Source of the DNA: Onchidella celtica
Taxonomy: Eukaryota > Mollusca > Gastropoda > Systellommatophora > Onchidiidae
Assembly (NCBI GenBank): GCA_963931925.1
Contig: OZ007571.1
Location: forward strand, 11,084,474-11,148,473
DNA length: 64,000 nucleotides
Reading direction: 5' to 3'
Within the stretch, counting starts at the first letter, position 1. Each line of letters starts with the position of its first letter. Shown here in pieces: positions 50,101-62,721 of the stretch. The translations under genes were made by a program, and so were the position numbers. The notes below the pieces were generated by a model. The model was not told the origin of the DNA, did not search any database, and saw only the letters and a program-made list of their open reading frames with translations.

Positions 50101-52819
50101 CCTGAGTGTCAGAGTAAATGTGCCAGGCGTGGTCGAATTTCTCACTAAGTAAGATCCATCTGGACAATCTTTGAGTTTTTCCTCTGCATCTGATCTGGAG
50201 ATGAAAAGCACAGTGAACTACAAAGTAAATCACAATGGCTTAGTGTTAGGCAATTTTGAATCTAAAATTTTAAAAAATTGCACAATGCTGGGATTTGATA
50301 TTGTACACTTGTGTATTGGCTTTGGTCACTGCAAATATTGATCTAGCAAAATCTAAGCTTGAAAATTTACATCCTGAAATGCATTAGCTGAGAAATACGG
50401 TAGTAAGAGAAGAAAAGAGTTGGGACAGGACACAGACTAATAAGGAAGACAACCAGACAAGGATTTAATGCAGGCAAATGGGCTGTCACCCTGGAAAGGC
50501 ACTGTAATACAGACAGTGTCAAAGGGGAAGATTGTGTGGAAAAAACAGACTAAAACTAAAGATATCTACTTCTTGGACATGACTGCTACTGAAATATCAG
50601 GAAATGACTTGCTTGTCCATTCAATCTGCTGGTAGATGATCTTATTCACTGTGACAGCAAATCAATAATGAGAAAACAATAATTAAAAAGAAAAACAAAT
50701 CAAAAGTGAAAAAATATTGTTTAAAAAGATCAGAAATAAAAATGAATGAGATCTAAGAAGAATAAGGACCAGTGGACAAAAATAAAGGGAAGACTGTGCT
50801 GCAAGTTTCATTGAATGATCTGAATGTCACTGCGACTTTTTGGTTTGTTCTTTGGGATACATTGTACCAGTATTTTGTTTTGTTTTCTTTCTTTTTTTAT
50901 TTTCATTTCTTCTGCATTTAATAAGTTATAGTTTTTCCCTGTAACTTGTTACCTTAAACTAAGACTGTCGTGACATAAGAATAAAACAGACTGAATTTAT
51001 TTTTACATGTTTAGATTGGCAAATATAATTTTTGTATTTTGTATATTGTAAACTTCTTTAATCCCATATTGGGAAATTTGCCTTTAGTGTCATTGCAGCC
51101 CAGTTACAACTGGAGCATACACATCATCGCCACAGTGCAGCGCCGCTCTGCGTGTTGTTTGTTTTTTTTGGGGGGGGGAGGGGGGTGAGGAGAGGGAGTG
51201 GTAGGGATACATTTTATTTAATTTTTACCCAGGCAGTGGCCTGTTCAGCCTCCTCTTAGACAAACATCTTGTCAGTTTAACCATTTACAAACATTACAAT
51301 GCAAGTTATCGAGACTTGAAACCTTGTCAGAGACACAATTATGATCCAGATGCCGGCTTACCTTGAGATACTGCCCCAGTACCAGGAAGGTATTCGTCCT
51401 GTTTCTCGCAGAATTTGTTCCTCTGGACTACCAATTACTGGAGAGCTTAACCTCTGGGCATTTAATGTACAATGACTACTTTTGGTTGGACTGGGGGTTT
51501 TATCAATAATAGCATATGGAACAATCGCAGGTAGGGATGATTTACGAAGTGGTGACTTCAGTAATGATTCTGTAGGAGAACAAACTGCTGTTTGATCTAT
51601 TGATGTTTTTCGATATCGCTGAATGTTCAGCAGGGTTAATTTGTTCTTCACATCTATGGCTGGTGAGGTCGGAGACTGGCTAGACTTGTCCGCTTGTGAG
51701 AATTGGGCTGCCACTTCCGGAGGAAAGTTGTAGTAGGGGTCAGCTGTGTCCACCTCTTCTTCTGGTGAATCAGGATTGTGACCATTGCCATTGACAAGAT
51801 GCTGTTGGTAAGGGTTTTCTTGTTGTGTTTTACTGGTAGATTCCTGTGTCTGGAGAGATTGCTGATGCTGGCTGGCGTTGGTCTGACTGGCTTTCCTCCT
51901 GCGTGGAATTTCAGGGGGTCTGTTTGGGTCTTGAGGATCACTCTGCGGATAGTGGGTTATGCTTGGTATAAAAAACTGATAACGAGGCGCCCCCTCCCCC
52001 TCTAACCCCGGCGAGTTGATCCTCTAGATCAGGGGTCACCAAACTTTTTTTCACAGAGAGCCGGATAACTGACAGACTTACAAGCGCTGGCCGCATAAGC
52101 AATTTCTTCAATACCGTAGCTCTAGATATCCCTGGTTTTATCAAACAAAATCAAGTACCATGGCGGGCCGGATGAACTGACGTCGCGGGCCGGATCCGGC
52201 CCGTGGGCTATAGTTTGGTGACCCTGCTCTAGATGGATTTTTTTTAATTCTTAAGATGCGGCTCGCTAATTAATATACTTACAACTTGACATAATCGCCC
52301 GACTAAACGTGTGCACCTCATATGGCATTCCTCCACTAGAAGTACGACAAAGTAACGATGAATGACCATTAGATAATAATATTTATTATGTTGTCTTGAA
52401 AAAGAAAGAGTTATTTCAACGACAAGAAAATACAATGAGGAATTATTTCCCTTTTGGCAGAAACCGAAAGTTGCAAGCGAAAAGGGGAGCGATCTGTTTT
52501 TCAGAGAAAGGGTCATGGAGATGTTTTATTCCCTTCCCTGAGAGAAATAAGTGTTTTTTAATAAAACAAAAACAAAAACAAAAAATATTTGAACTGAACC
52601 TGTGGGGCTCTGATGTTAATTCACGAATGTACGGCAACAATTAAAAACATACAATCTGTGTAATGTGCGGTAAGTGATAAAATATCTAGCTTTAAACATT
52701 TTAGATTTAGGCTAACAGAAACAGTTTCAATTAATTTACAAATACTGATATTACAAAATATATAAATCACGTAATTCATAATGTGCTTTACTTACTCCGA
52801 CATAACCCTGACTGTCCAT
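44142..52819 (-). CDS. PIK3R: PI3-kinase regulatory subunit (p85/p55-like), 9 coding exons
   Basis: Spliced host gene. Coding exons in transcript order: 52819-52796, 51942-51362, 50194-50102, 49245-49071, 47929-47807, 47065-46929, 45768-45592, 45248-45045, 44373-44142. All junctions are GT-AG and the phases fit (1746 bases, 581 residues). Residues 1-194 are polar and probably disordered, with Ser-Pro sites and tyrosines (DPYYNF, PYAI). The N-terminal SH2 runs from about 195 to 291 (WYWGSISR; phosphotyrosine-binding Arg220 in YLVRNS). A charged helical linker (about 292-460) corresponds to the iSH2 coiled coil that holds p110. The C-terminal SH2 runs from about 466 to 568 (Arg491 in TFLIRP; VKHCVIYHPVGRGYGF). 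In the family this subunit binds phosphotyrosine motifs and restrains and recruits the p110 lipid kinase. There is no SH3 or RhoGAP domain, as in vertebrate p55/p50. The linker is divergent, so a paralogue is possible; an Asn aligning with p85alpha Asn564 seems kept (Asn419). Confidence 0.85.
48149..48328 (+). mobile_element. hAT-like MITE family 2, copy in a PI3K-subunit intron
   Basis: 180 bp, starting CAGTGGTGGATCTACTATGA and ending TGTAGGTCCACCACTG (inverted ends). Flanking 8-mers CTCAAAAC and CTCGTAAC match at 6 of 8 positions, as expected for an aged hAT target duplication. Confidence 0.7.
51028..51258 (-). mobile_element. SINE 3' half, same family as 16060-16530
   Basis: On the minus strand the order is AACAGGCCACTGCCTGGG, ATCCCTACCACTCC, GCGCTGCACTGTGGCGATGA, GGGCTGCAATGACAC and the tail AAAGAAGTTTACAATATACA. 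It lies in the intron just upstream of the exon that completes the N-terminal SH2 and lacks the tRNA-like head. Confidence 0.65.
52030..52226. mobile_element. hAT-type MITE with perfect 8-bp target duplication
   Basis: 197 bp, ends CAGGGGTCACCAAACT and AGTTTGGTGACCCTG (inverted repeats, hAT-like CAG...CTG). It is flanked by CTCTAGAT on both sides (52022-52029 and 52227-52234). The interior is rich in GGCCGG/GCCCGTGGG. It lies in the intron between the first two coding exons of the PI3K-subunit gene. Confidence 0.85.
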
Positions 52820-52899
52820 GGCTGAACACACAATTTATCATCCTGGTTCACATTTCGTAGAACTCTGTAGTCCGTGTGGCTGTCTTCTCCTCACGATAC
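52796..52899 (-). other. First recognised exon of the PI3K-subunit gene, with 5' UTR
   Basis: On the minus strand a polypyrimidine tract ending in CAG stands before 52899, and a strong donor (GTAAGT) follows 52796. The exon holds about 80 bases without an ATG and then ATGGACAGTCAGGG, which starts the protein MDSQGYVG. Because an acceptor precedes it, at least one non-coding upstream exon should exist above 52.9 kb. I could not identify it, so the transcription start is unknown. Confidence 0.6.
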
Positions 52900-53282
52900 C
52901 TGCAAGTAAAACCGATGGCAAAGTTTACAATACAAATGATAGCCTACATTCACAGCGATAGCAGACCTACTTTGGCAAGACGTGTGACATGAACAGATCG
53001 ACTCATGTACCCCTTTTTTCTTCCTAGATATACATAGGCGTTTATGAAGATGATAACATTTTCTTTTGGCCTACAACTGTTTCTGTAGGTCCTTATATTT
53101 TTGGCTGGCGCTAAACATTTTAAATCAGTTTCACTTTCAACTGTTCTGAAAATGTAAATGTCGCTACCCCAGGTGGAAACGACAACCAACTTTCGAAACT
53201 TACGGTACTTCTTATCAAACCATCTAATTTTGCACTGTATCAAACAAAACATGTAGCACAGTGTTAAGCGGTCCATTCAAAG

Positions 53283-53467
53283 CAATGGCGGCCCTACATT
53301 TTTGGGGCCCCGAAGCTTAACTGTTATGAGCCCCCCCCCCCCCCCGCACGCAGAAACAATAGGGCCACATCCAACCTTCACTAATTAATAAAAAGTTTCT
53401 TCACGGTCCCTCCAGGATTACGGGTCCTGAAGCCAGCTTCGTTACTTTCACAGTAGATCCGCAACTG
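53283..53467 (-). mobile_element. hAT-like MITE family 2, third copy (reversed)
   Basis: Opposite orientation to the other two copies: CAATGGCGGCCCTACATTTT at the left and GTTACTTTCACAGTAGATCC plus GCAACTG at the right. Flanking 8-mers ATTCAAAG and ATTCTATG match at 6 of 8. A poly-C run has expanded inside it. Confidence 0.6.
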
Positions 53468-54651
53468 ATTCTATGCGTCTGCTTGCTAAATGTTGCGATG
53501 TAAACGAGTACAAAATTTGATCCCACAGTATATGATATGTTTCCTGCTTTAATGTCTTTGACAATGTAACGCTAGCCAAATATCTTATAGTATAATTTAA
53601 ACGCTTAAGGCTAGCTCATCATTTTCACCCGACTTTACTGAGCAATATTCCAGGCTTACAATATCATTGCTGGTAAAATGGTGTCAACTGCATTCAGAAG
53701 ACCATGTTGACCTAAGCTCGGCAAACAATCGTCAGTGTCAGGTTATTGTACTGCAGACTTGGATAGGCCACATAAGAAATAGTTTAATATGATTTCCCAT
53801 GGTTTCAGTTTCCAATTTCTGTGACTAATTCACCAATTATGGTAATAGATTTATTTAATTTCCTTTCTGGCTGGAATGGCTGTTTACCCCTCTATTTTAT
53901 GAGTTGTTTTTGACGAGGAAGAAAGAATGACCAAGCAAGCACAGACTAAGCTTTGTACCGTACACGCCGAATGTTTCCACGCCACTAGCCGGATCTCGTT
54001 AGTTTCCTGCAGGAGAAATTATTGTTCACCGTTCAGTGTGAGCCATGGGATTTTCCGTTGGCCGGCTTTACCTGTAAACATGGTCGCACGGATCATATTT
54101 CATGTTGAGAAACTCCGGATCCTTCCCACTGCCGTCAATTACCTGTGCCCAGTGTCAATATCGCAATGGACCACTTCATCATTATAATTATTAATGTCAG
54201 GAAAGGCTGAGTCTTAACTTCTACAAAATATCATATTACGCATAGAAATACATGAAGGTGGACGAGCGCATATTTTAAAAGGTTCACTTGAAACTGGCTT
54301 TCGTTGATTCTGAGCCACAACTGAGTTGAACAGAAGAAAGAAGTATTTTAAAAAATGACGTGGAATTTCGCCTTGCGCCTCAATTTACACACTGGTAATC
54401 GAAACTCAACTTTAAAAAGTATGTGTATTCCCTGCTGAGTCAGCGGACCAACTAGTATCACTAAAAAAGCCAAGTTGCCTAAAATATTGTGCGAATATCT
54501 GGCATTATTCAACCATGTGTACTTTGTCTTTAGAACTAAATACATATAGGTCTAATGCTAAATAAGTGTGCTTCAGAACCACCAATTCAAAATTCTCTCA
54601 GATAAACCTGCTTATCGATGGTCATATACAACGTATAATTATTATATGCTC

Positions 54652-55770
54652 TGTCACGAGTGGAGTGAGTGCAATTAAGGGGATTGCTACAGAGCGGGTG
54701 TAGAGTAAGAAGGGCTCACGGTGGACAAATAAGTTAAGCGTGCTGTCGTGAGTAGTGGGGGGAGGGTCTGAATGAGGCGAAAGCGCGGTATTACTATCAC
54801 TGCAAGTTAGAAGGTCCGACGGAGCGGACCTGTGAATAAGAGCCCATCGGGCGGACATAAAGGAAGCAGTCGAGAAGACTAGAGAGAGAGTCCTTCCAGT
54901 AATGACTGGTATGTAGAACGTTGATTGATTATTATGATTGATGTATTATATTATATTCGTCTATTACCATGATGTGAATAAGTATATGTGAGGAATGTGG
55001 AAGTCCTTGATATTGGATATAGCAATGTGCGCCATGAGCGATAGATGAAAGTGAGTTCATGGATTTGTAGCGCGAGTGAGTAGTGTGTACTCCGATGGAG
55101 GTGTGTTACCGTAAGATGTGTGGTGGGTGAAAGGTGAACTAGTGTGTGTACGCTTCATGGATTGTAAGGAGAGGTGGAGTGAATAGAAATGGTAGGGTAT
55201 TATACCAATGTAATGTTATTCTTGTAGGTGTCGAGGACGGGCCGCAGAGCCACCTCGATGAGCACAGGGGATAGGCCAGCATAGGGCCGGAGGCCACACA
55301 TAGGCCAGAAGTGAGGCTGTCGGTGCAGGACAGTAGAAGCACATAAAGTCGTGGCAGTCAGGCCACGGACAGGGACGTAGATATGAGAGTGAATGAGATA
55401 CTATATTATTGCCATGATGATGGGCAAGTGAACTGATAAGTTGTATGACAATAGGAAGGTGATATTGAGAGACTGCGGTGCCAGTAAATTATTAATGTGC
55501 TATTAAGACCCTGAGGGGAGAGGCTGAGGCCGAAGTGCCTTTAGGAGTAACTACCGGATTGTGGATCCGAGGGAGAGTGTGTGTGAGAATAAGGCCGTTG
55601 TACGGCAGTTCATTTCAATAATATAATGTATGTAATTGCGCTATTATATGTATAATTATGTTTAATAAATGTGTGAGTCTGATGGGTTGTTTTGTTAAGT
55701 GTTAACTTGTTTGTTCGTGATTGTCGTCCTGTCATAAACTATTACATCTCCCAGTCTGGGATTTGTGACA
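54652..55770 (+). mobile_element. Solo LTR, copy B
   Basis: 1119 bp, the same ends and order as copy A and closely similar along the shared length; about 77 bp shorter, mostly in one internal block. It is flanked by a perfect 5-bp target duplication TGCTC (54647-54651 and 55771-55775). No internal retroelement sequence was found. The two copies resemble each other closely enough to suggest a fairly recently active family. Confidence 0.82.
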
Positions 55771-55775
55771 TGCTC

Positions 55776-57180
55776 ATCTTGAACATGTTTGATGCCTCTA
55801 CCCAGTGGCAGGGCGTGGGCGGGGCCACAGGGGCGGATGCCCTGGATGCAAAATTCTTAAGGGAGCAAACTTTCAGAAGAAAAAAGAAACAAAAGTAGGA
55901 AAAATAAAAAATAAAAAATAATCCCCCCCCCCCCCTACACACCCACACAGAGAGAATCTCCCAAACTTCGAACATTCTACGCAGCTTTTCAACATGACGG
56001 GGCAACTTTGACACATACCTTTTTTACAGTGTTTTTCTCGCTAATTACAGCCATACTATTCTTATGTAATCCTTATCGATGAGTTACATTATGCCTATTA
56101 ATTAATGACGCGATTTCCCATAAGAAGATGCCCGTACTGTAATGTTCCACAACTTGCATAAAAAAATCATAATTTAGACATTCATAATTTCACTGAGTTG
56201 CAAATGAGCGCCTTCAGTCTTGCTTCTCCCCCCCCCCCTCCCCACCGCCCCCTACCCGCCTCCTGTCCGTGATGTGTGTGACACTGATAGTTTTGTGGCG
56301 TATTTTTTTAAACTCACTCACGCCTAAAGTAATCTTAGGAGTATAGAGGCTATTCTACTCAGAACGACATATTCTTTCACCCCCACAAATGTGGCCGAAA
56401 CTAGTGTTGCACGTTGTATTTATGAAACATGCTGTGGCCTCCATTAGTTGTGCATATGGCGACAATCCGGTCGCTGAATTTAGACCTGTCGAAATCTCGA
56501 AACACTGCCGCCAAGTAATGTTCCCGCCAATTCAATGTTCCAGCACCAAGTTTGAACATGATTTATAAGGAATTCAGTGCCGATGAGCGGATTGCTCACT
56601 GGATAGCTTGAGTTTTGCTTCGGTGAGTGTACAAGTGGAAACTGCAAGAAAGGTTGACTAACTTTGTTGTGAATATTTTTTACTATTACTGTTTCAACTG
56701 CCAGTTGCGAAAGAAGTTTCTCAACACTTAAATTAATCAAAATTTGTCAGAGATCTACATGTCAAGAACAGATTTGATTCATAAATGTTTCCACTGAGTA
56801 AATTTTTGTGAGAGAGCAGTGAGTAATTTTTACAAACGTAATTATTGTGCGAGCCAGCATAACTTGGTCTCGTAAACAATTTGTTTTGAACAGTTTTTTT
56901 CCTAATAGATAGACAGAAGGTGTGGGGAAGGATAGACGGACAGCGTAGGTGTGCATGACTGAGCACTTTTTATATCTCGTGTTTTGAACTAGGTTTAGTA
57001 GAGAGGGAAGGGGTGAGTGGGAATTAAATGTTATTGAGACGTCTGTTGACGTACAGAAAATCCGTGATCCAGAGTAAAAGCTCGGGGTTTTGAACATGTT
57101 AAGAATTTATTACTATAAAATTACATTTTATTGTCTTGAGTGATTCGACCTTTGATGTCCACCCAAGGTCGTTGCGTAGG
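55776..57180. other. Non-coding stretch, no gene seen
   Basis: Follows solo LTR copy B. Contains CAGTGGC-type hAT-like termini at 55803, poly-C runs at 55923 and 56228, and no frame with recognisable motifs. Confidence 0.45.
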
Positions 57181-57182
57181 GC

Positions 57183-58005
57183 TGTTACTTAAAATAACTC
57201 GGTTCGGCAGCTGAGCTAGAGGTGGTTGCACCAATCAAATGTATGAATCTGGACGGAAGGTCGAGACATAGCCTTAGTATTTAAACCCGTGCAGAGCTTA
57301 GATAGATGCCACATGTAGACAATCCATTTATGAGGTGGACGGCGATAGTCCTCAGCCAGATGAGAGACATAAGAGACGCAGTTGAGCAGTCCATATTGTG
57401 AGGAGCGCCATGAGTTAAAGCTCCAGAGCCTAATCTATTTGGTTTGATATAAACCCACAGCGTTTACATCCAGCGCTCTCACTCCCAGTGAGGGCCGCAT
57501 GGTGAGAGTCCATACTAATTTGTAATGATGAAAGTGAACCGTTCTACTTACTTTTGAAGACAGTTTCAGAGCTACCGCCAGACAACGCATGGTTGTACAA
57601 GCATTCTCCATGGCGTGTCTTAGAGGAAATGTCCATATCATAACATGTCTCATTGAATTAATAGAATTTAAACTGTTATATCCGTCGCCACGTGCGCGGA
57701 TTCTATTTGGCATATAACTCATATGACCTGCAAGTAGTTAGAGTGAATAAGTTAGTCTTTATAGAAAGCTGTAGTTTCATTAGTAGATTCAGTTGCCTTT
57801 GAATTGATATTTATTTTTATAATTATATTTGATACATTAATTCCTGTAATTAAACTGCCCTACAGTTCTGCTAAAAATCAAAGCAATTGATTTATTTAGT
57901 TTTTAGAGTGCAAGTATTTTTTGTGTGTGTTCGTCAATTGTGGGAGCGGACCTCGAAAGAGTGTCAGTCGAATTATCCCCATCTAACCCACATCGCGACA
58001 CTACA
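57183..58005 (+). mobile_element. Possible old solo LTR or LTR plus leader
   Basis: Begins TGTTACTT and could end at CGACACTACA. It contains a TATTTAA box at about 57281 followed by transcribed-looking sequence, and near its end a GGAGCGGACCTCGA segment of the kind seen in R-U5 regions of Gypsy LTRs. Flanks (AGGGC versus ATTAGGC) do not give a clean duplication, and no second copy is in the window, so the ends are uncertain. Confidence 0.3.
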
Positions 58006-60602
58006 ATTAGGCAAGAAAGACGGAGTAATCTGGCCATACTGTCAACTGCGAGAGATTTCAACGGGGGGGGGGGGGGGTAGGGGTGAGGTATTCAATACTA
58101 GACTGATGGAGTGAGTTCAGGGAATGCTAACGGACCACTGGTCAGCGGGCGCAATACTTGCTGGCCATGACGCTGGAAACCAACGCTACGCCACTGCGTC
58201 TAGCCCACTCCACCCCCGCCGCCCATGTGAGGGCAATGTGTGCTTCCAACAACGTTGTCTCACACCTACACTGGTCACGATTTCTATGACACAGCTTGGA
58301 AATGATGTAATGCATGTCCAGATGTGTCAAACATTTTTCTGTGATCAATCACCGAGATTCAGCCTTGTGAAAAATGTTAAATCGTATCTTTCATTGGCTC
58401 CATTTTCTCAATCACAATGCAAACACATCTTCTGTATGACGTCATTACACATTCCGGTCTACTGAAAAACATGGGTTTGAAAGCATCATCTACACACGTA
58501 CGATTAGCGCGACCCTAGGGTAACACTAACAGGGAGGGGAGACACAAAAGCGACTTGCGTGACTTTTTGGTCTAACCCCCCCCCCCCCCCGACTTCACAT
58601 TAATTTATCATTTGTAATTGAGGTACAGGCGATGGTTTTTGCTAGGGTATACTGCTCTGCAAAGCTAAATTATGCCGTTGGCAATAATCATATCAATGGC
58701 AGATGTCCACGGAGACAATAATATGACAGATGGCTGCTACAAGGCTACGGTGCTGATATGACAGCTCAGCAGAGCGGAAACCTGACCTGTATCAAGTATC
58801 ACACAGCAGTTGAGGATCAGAGCTTAACCAGACCTAAGTACGATGGCGCTAAGTGACTTCCTCTTTCTCGGACAGACAATAACAAACTTGGCAACAATCC
58901 AAGGGGGCCGATAATCATAACACTTTAAAATTAACTAAAACACAAGGATACTCGAGGAAACCTGCAAAAAATCCTAAACCCTCGAGGAGCTGTAGTTGTG
59001 GTTTTACGTTGATGAGTGGTATCGAGAGGTCCTGGACCTAAAGGTTTAGTTTACATATTTGGTCTCTCCAGCAAAAAGATCTAGATCTAGCACTTACCTC
59101 GCCTTAACAGCCCCTTCAGACCAGTTGACAACCAGCGTTTTTTTTTTTTTTCGTTTTAGTTACCCGTCAGCAGTGCTACTCTCGTACGCCGGCGGGGCTG
59201 CTAGATTTCTAGCGCGCAATGGTTCTCAGCCCTTTTCAGACAATCGCCCCTTATGTCCCAAATTCTCTCTTATGCTATCCCCCCCCCCCCCCCCCACACA
59301 CACAATCCCTACTCCATCTCAATATACAATCACAAGTACACATATTATATACAAATTATAATATCTGATTTTTCTGAGCTTTAATAAGAGTGCTGATTAC
59401 ATTGCAATCATTATTGAAAAAAAAAGGCATTCTTCATCAAATGCACCAACAACTGGCCTTTCCCATTCACAAAGTCATTGTGTGTTGTTGAACAAGACAA
59501 TGGCTTCCCTGTGGTTGGTGTGCTATGGTCAGTTTCCTAATGTCAGATTCAGTGTTGGTGAGAATCTCACCCCTATCATAACATATACATCTGAGCATGT
59601 TTCTCTGCTTTGAGGTCTCAATTTGACACTGCACTTAAGCCTTTTTCCATCAAGATAACAAAATGACGAGGCCACTTGACAGATCTTCTCATGTTTTATC
59701 ATAGAAAATCGTGTTTGAAACTGCCTTGACCCTCAGTCCAATGACAGAGGTCGAGCAATTCTTTTTACAAGTGCCCGGGAGCAGTAGTCATCGTAATCAT
59801 ATCGATTTGCAACCCTGTTACGGACACACAAATCACAAGTCTTTGAAATCACAGGAACCCTTAAGTCATAAATGCGTTTGAATGATGACGAAATTTCTTT
59901 TTCTCGACTATATCTCAAACTGACAAGAAAAACAATGTTATGGGTACTATCTCATGTGGGGGCTGACAGTGATCAGTAACAAAAACAAAGGCGTACACGT
60001 GTACCTACTGTCCACGACTACGACACGATCTTGGAAATGCAGGATGATGTAATGTAGCCTCTTTATACAGAGCATCCACAGCCCCAGTGATCTGGGGAAA
60101 GGGGGGGGGGCTTGTACGGCAGGCTGGGCAATCTACTTTCGTCTCTTGCTCATGCTGTAGCAGGCTATTTATAGACGTGGTAAGGTGGATTTAAAAATGA
60201 AAAGAATAAACATTCTGCAGAACTGTGTCAGGCAAACACGCCCCCCCCCCAAAATAAAAAAAATAAAATCGTGTCACATTCAGGTTTTCGCTTCCACTGT
60301 CGCCCCCTTGTCGCCCTTTTCTTCGTTGAGAACCAGTGTATGTGCAGACCAATATTCCCGACACTTTTGACAACTCTTCACATAAGGATATGACAATCGC
60401 AAACCACCAGTCACATGAACTGACTCCTAGCAATTCCGAGCAACTCTGTTCCCGGGTTATCGCTGTCTTGGCCGGGAAACAAGCCCGAATGGCCACCAAC
60501 TTTCGGCAAACATTTCCAACAACAGAAACCATCAATTAAATATAATGTTCAAGTAATGATGATCAACAAACAGAATCGAACTCCGTCAATTTTGAGATTT
60601 AT

Positions 60603-60633
60603 ATAAGGAGCTTATAATACATAAGCTCCTTGG
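60603..60633. repeat. Short perfect hairpin
   Basis: AAGGAGCTTAT and ATAAGCTCCTT separated by five bases. No poly-T or other context suggests a function. Confidence 0.6.
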
Positions 60634-62109
60634 ATTTACAAGACAAGCTGGGTCCAAGAGTCATTAATTTGCCAGTGGCACAATTTCGTGACGTTCAGTA
60701 TTGGAGGTTGCGGCTAAGCAATATAAACGGAGGAATATAAACCACAGAAATCCCAACCAAAGTTCATGCGAGAAATTAACAAATATAGCGAGGGTAAGTG
60801 GCTTCCACAACTTCTTGGATGCATTCATGCGTTTAATATCAAAATGGCAACGATATCCAAGGAAAGAGAGATTATGCGTCATCTTGCAGAAGGGCGGATC
60901 AAGTTTTTCGAAGAACATTTTAATTATGAGAGATAAGTGTCTAAACAGGCGTGCAACTTGCGCCAAACCTTAACACGATGAATTTTTTTCTTATTCCGGA
61001 ATGTGTTCAGGAATATCTTCCTTGTGTCCCCTCTTTCCACGTGGCAAGGATGGGTTAGCAACTAGGTGAACGGAATAGTATTTTTAATCCGGTCACCTCG
61101 ATTAGCAACCTTTCAGAAAAGACGTCACATTTGAGATTTTCAATAGAATTCAACTGAAAATTGAGCCGTAGCAGGCACCAAAACTCACTTTTTCTAATTT
61201 ACAGATATTTAAAAAAATCCGTAATTAAGGAAAGGAGCAAACCACAGATGAAAGGTCTGGGGGCTCAATGAGTTCAACAACTCTCCTGTGCCGAGACTCC
61301 CTCGATGGCAGTTATGGAGCGGTTGAAAACATATTTCTATGACTAAAAACCTTCCTATATGCCGGGGGTTTAATGTAAGAACCACACGCAATAAACCACA
61401 TATCTGAGAGCCACAAGATCTGAACAAAATTTGTACACATATTTTTATTGTTACATGCACATTTTCTTGCAAAAAATGCATATAAAGTTTACGTAATGCA
61501 TGTATGCTACAATATTTACCCGTGTACAGTATGCAGTTTTAAAAAGAAAATTGTTAATTTGTATTAGTTTAAGTAACCACAAAGTATACAATATATTCGT
61601 AATGTTTTCAAAATCTTGGCTGACAGTTGTTTTAACTATACTGAGCGCATTAAAATACCGTAATGAACTACAGGAACATCTAAGAAAGACGTGTGAATGT
61701 CATACACAAGTTAATCTGACAAGATCAGAACATGTTCTTCATGCCTGGGTTTGTACATGAACTGAGGGAGCTAAATTACTTCACCCAGTGGCAAAATAGG
61801 TCTGTAAAACTCTACACTATGTTCAACAAATCAGTGTAGGGAGAACAAAAAAAAAAAACACTTAAAAAAAAAAATCACATGGTTTAAGTTGGAGGAGCCC
61901 ATCATTATTTCATTGGCTCATGATTACCTAATCTGCCCTTGAATGAATGACAAATACATTCTTCGGTGAGCCACCCTGCAGGGAAAGTTGTTGAGATACA
62001 TAATTATCAACCTCTGTTTCTTGGTTAAAAATGACTGATCACATCGATTTTCTTGACATTACTTTCAAAAACAAATAATCTTGATCTTTTCGAATTAGTG
62101 CAGTTTAGT

Positions 62110-62178
62110 TTCCAAGAGCCGCACACTGAAGGTCAAAGAGCCGCATGTGGCTCGCGAGCCGCGGTTTGGCCACCCCTG
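62110..62178. mobile_element. Terminal fragment of a hAT-like element
   Basis: A run of GAGCCGC repeats ends with GGTTTGGCCACCCCTG, the typical CAGGGGTGGCCAAACC terminus seen on the other strand. The opposite end could not be found nearby, so the element is truncated or very degraded. Confidence 0.4.
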
Positions 62179-62721
62179 CTTTGTGCCCTATAATACATAT
62201 AATTATAAGCCCTCGAAACGCTGAATGGCAAGGTCGAGGAGAATATGATACTGTCCATTGTTTCATGACTGCCTTTCAATTGTGACATTGTGACATCCGC
62301 TGCACGAGTTCTTACAGCAACTACATTTTCTAGTAATCCTGACCATGAAAAAGCTGCTATTGATGGGGTTGATAGTCAGAAGGTTAAGTTAAAGATCAGA
62401 GGGACTCTCGTTGAATTAGAAAGTATTTCAATCTCTTTAATAAATGAATGACTAAATCATCCTGTTGCACTATGGCGTCACGCTCGCGTTTTCATGATGT
62501 GACTTGTGGTTTACCACGACAACTATGGACACTGGTTTAGACTACCGAAACTGAAAATGTTACCTCCGCTATACATTACTCTCACTCCTGAGGTGTGACT
62601 GTCACACACACCTGGATTATGGTGTGTCTTGCCTGGGAATCTTTCACTTTACGGCCTTGGAAATTTCAATAGGGTGAAAAATCAATCTCCGTTAAGCTGC
62701 GTGTATCTTTGCACCTGTGTA

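Larger units (their letters stand above)
58010..62700. other. Non-coding stretch, no gene seen
   Basis: Short frames only. Holds poly-C/G runs (58063-58078, 58578-58591, 59281-59294), a TACGCCACTG hAT-like terminus at 58188, and the hAT fragment at 62110. Confidence 0.45.

Noticed and set aside
60191-60535. 114-residue minus-strand frame with CSELLGVSSCDW
   Set aside because: Looks mildly protein-like but I recognise no family; may be repeat-derived.
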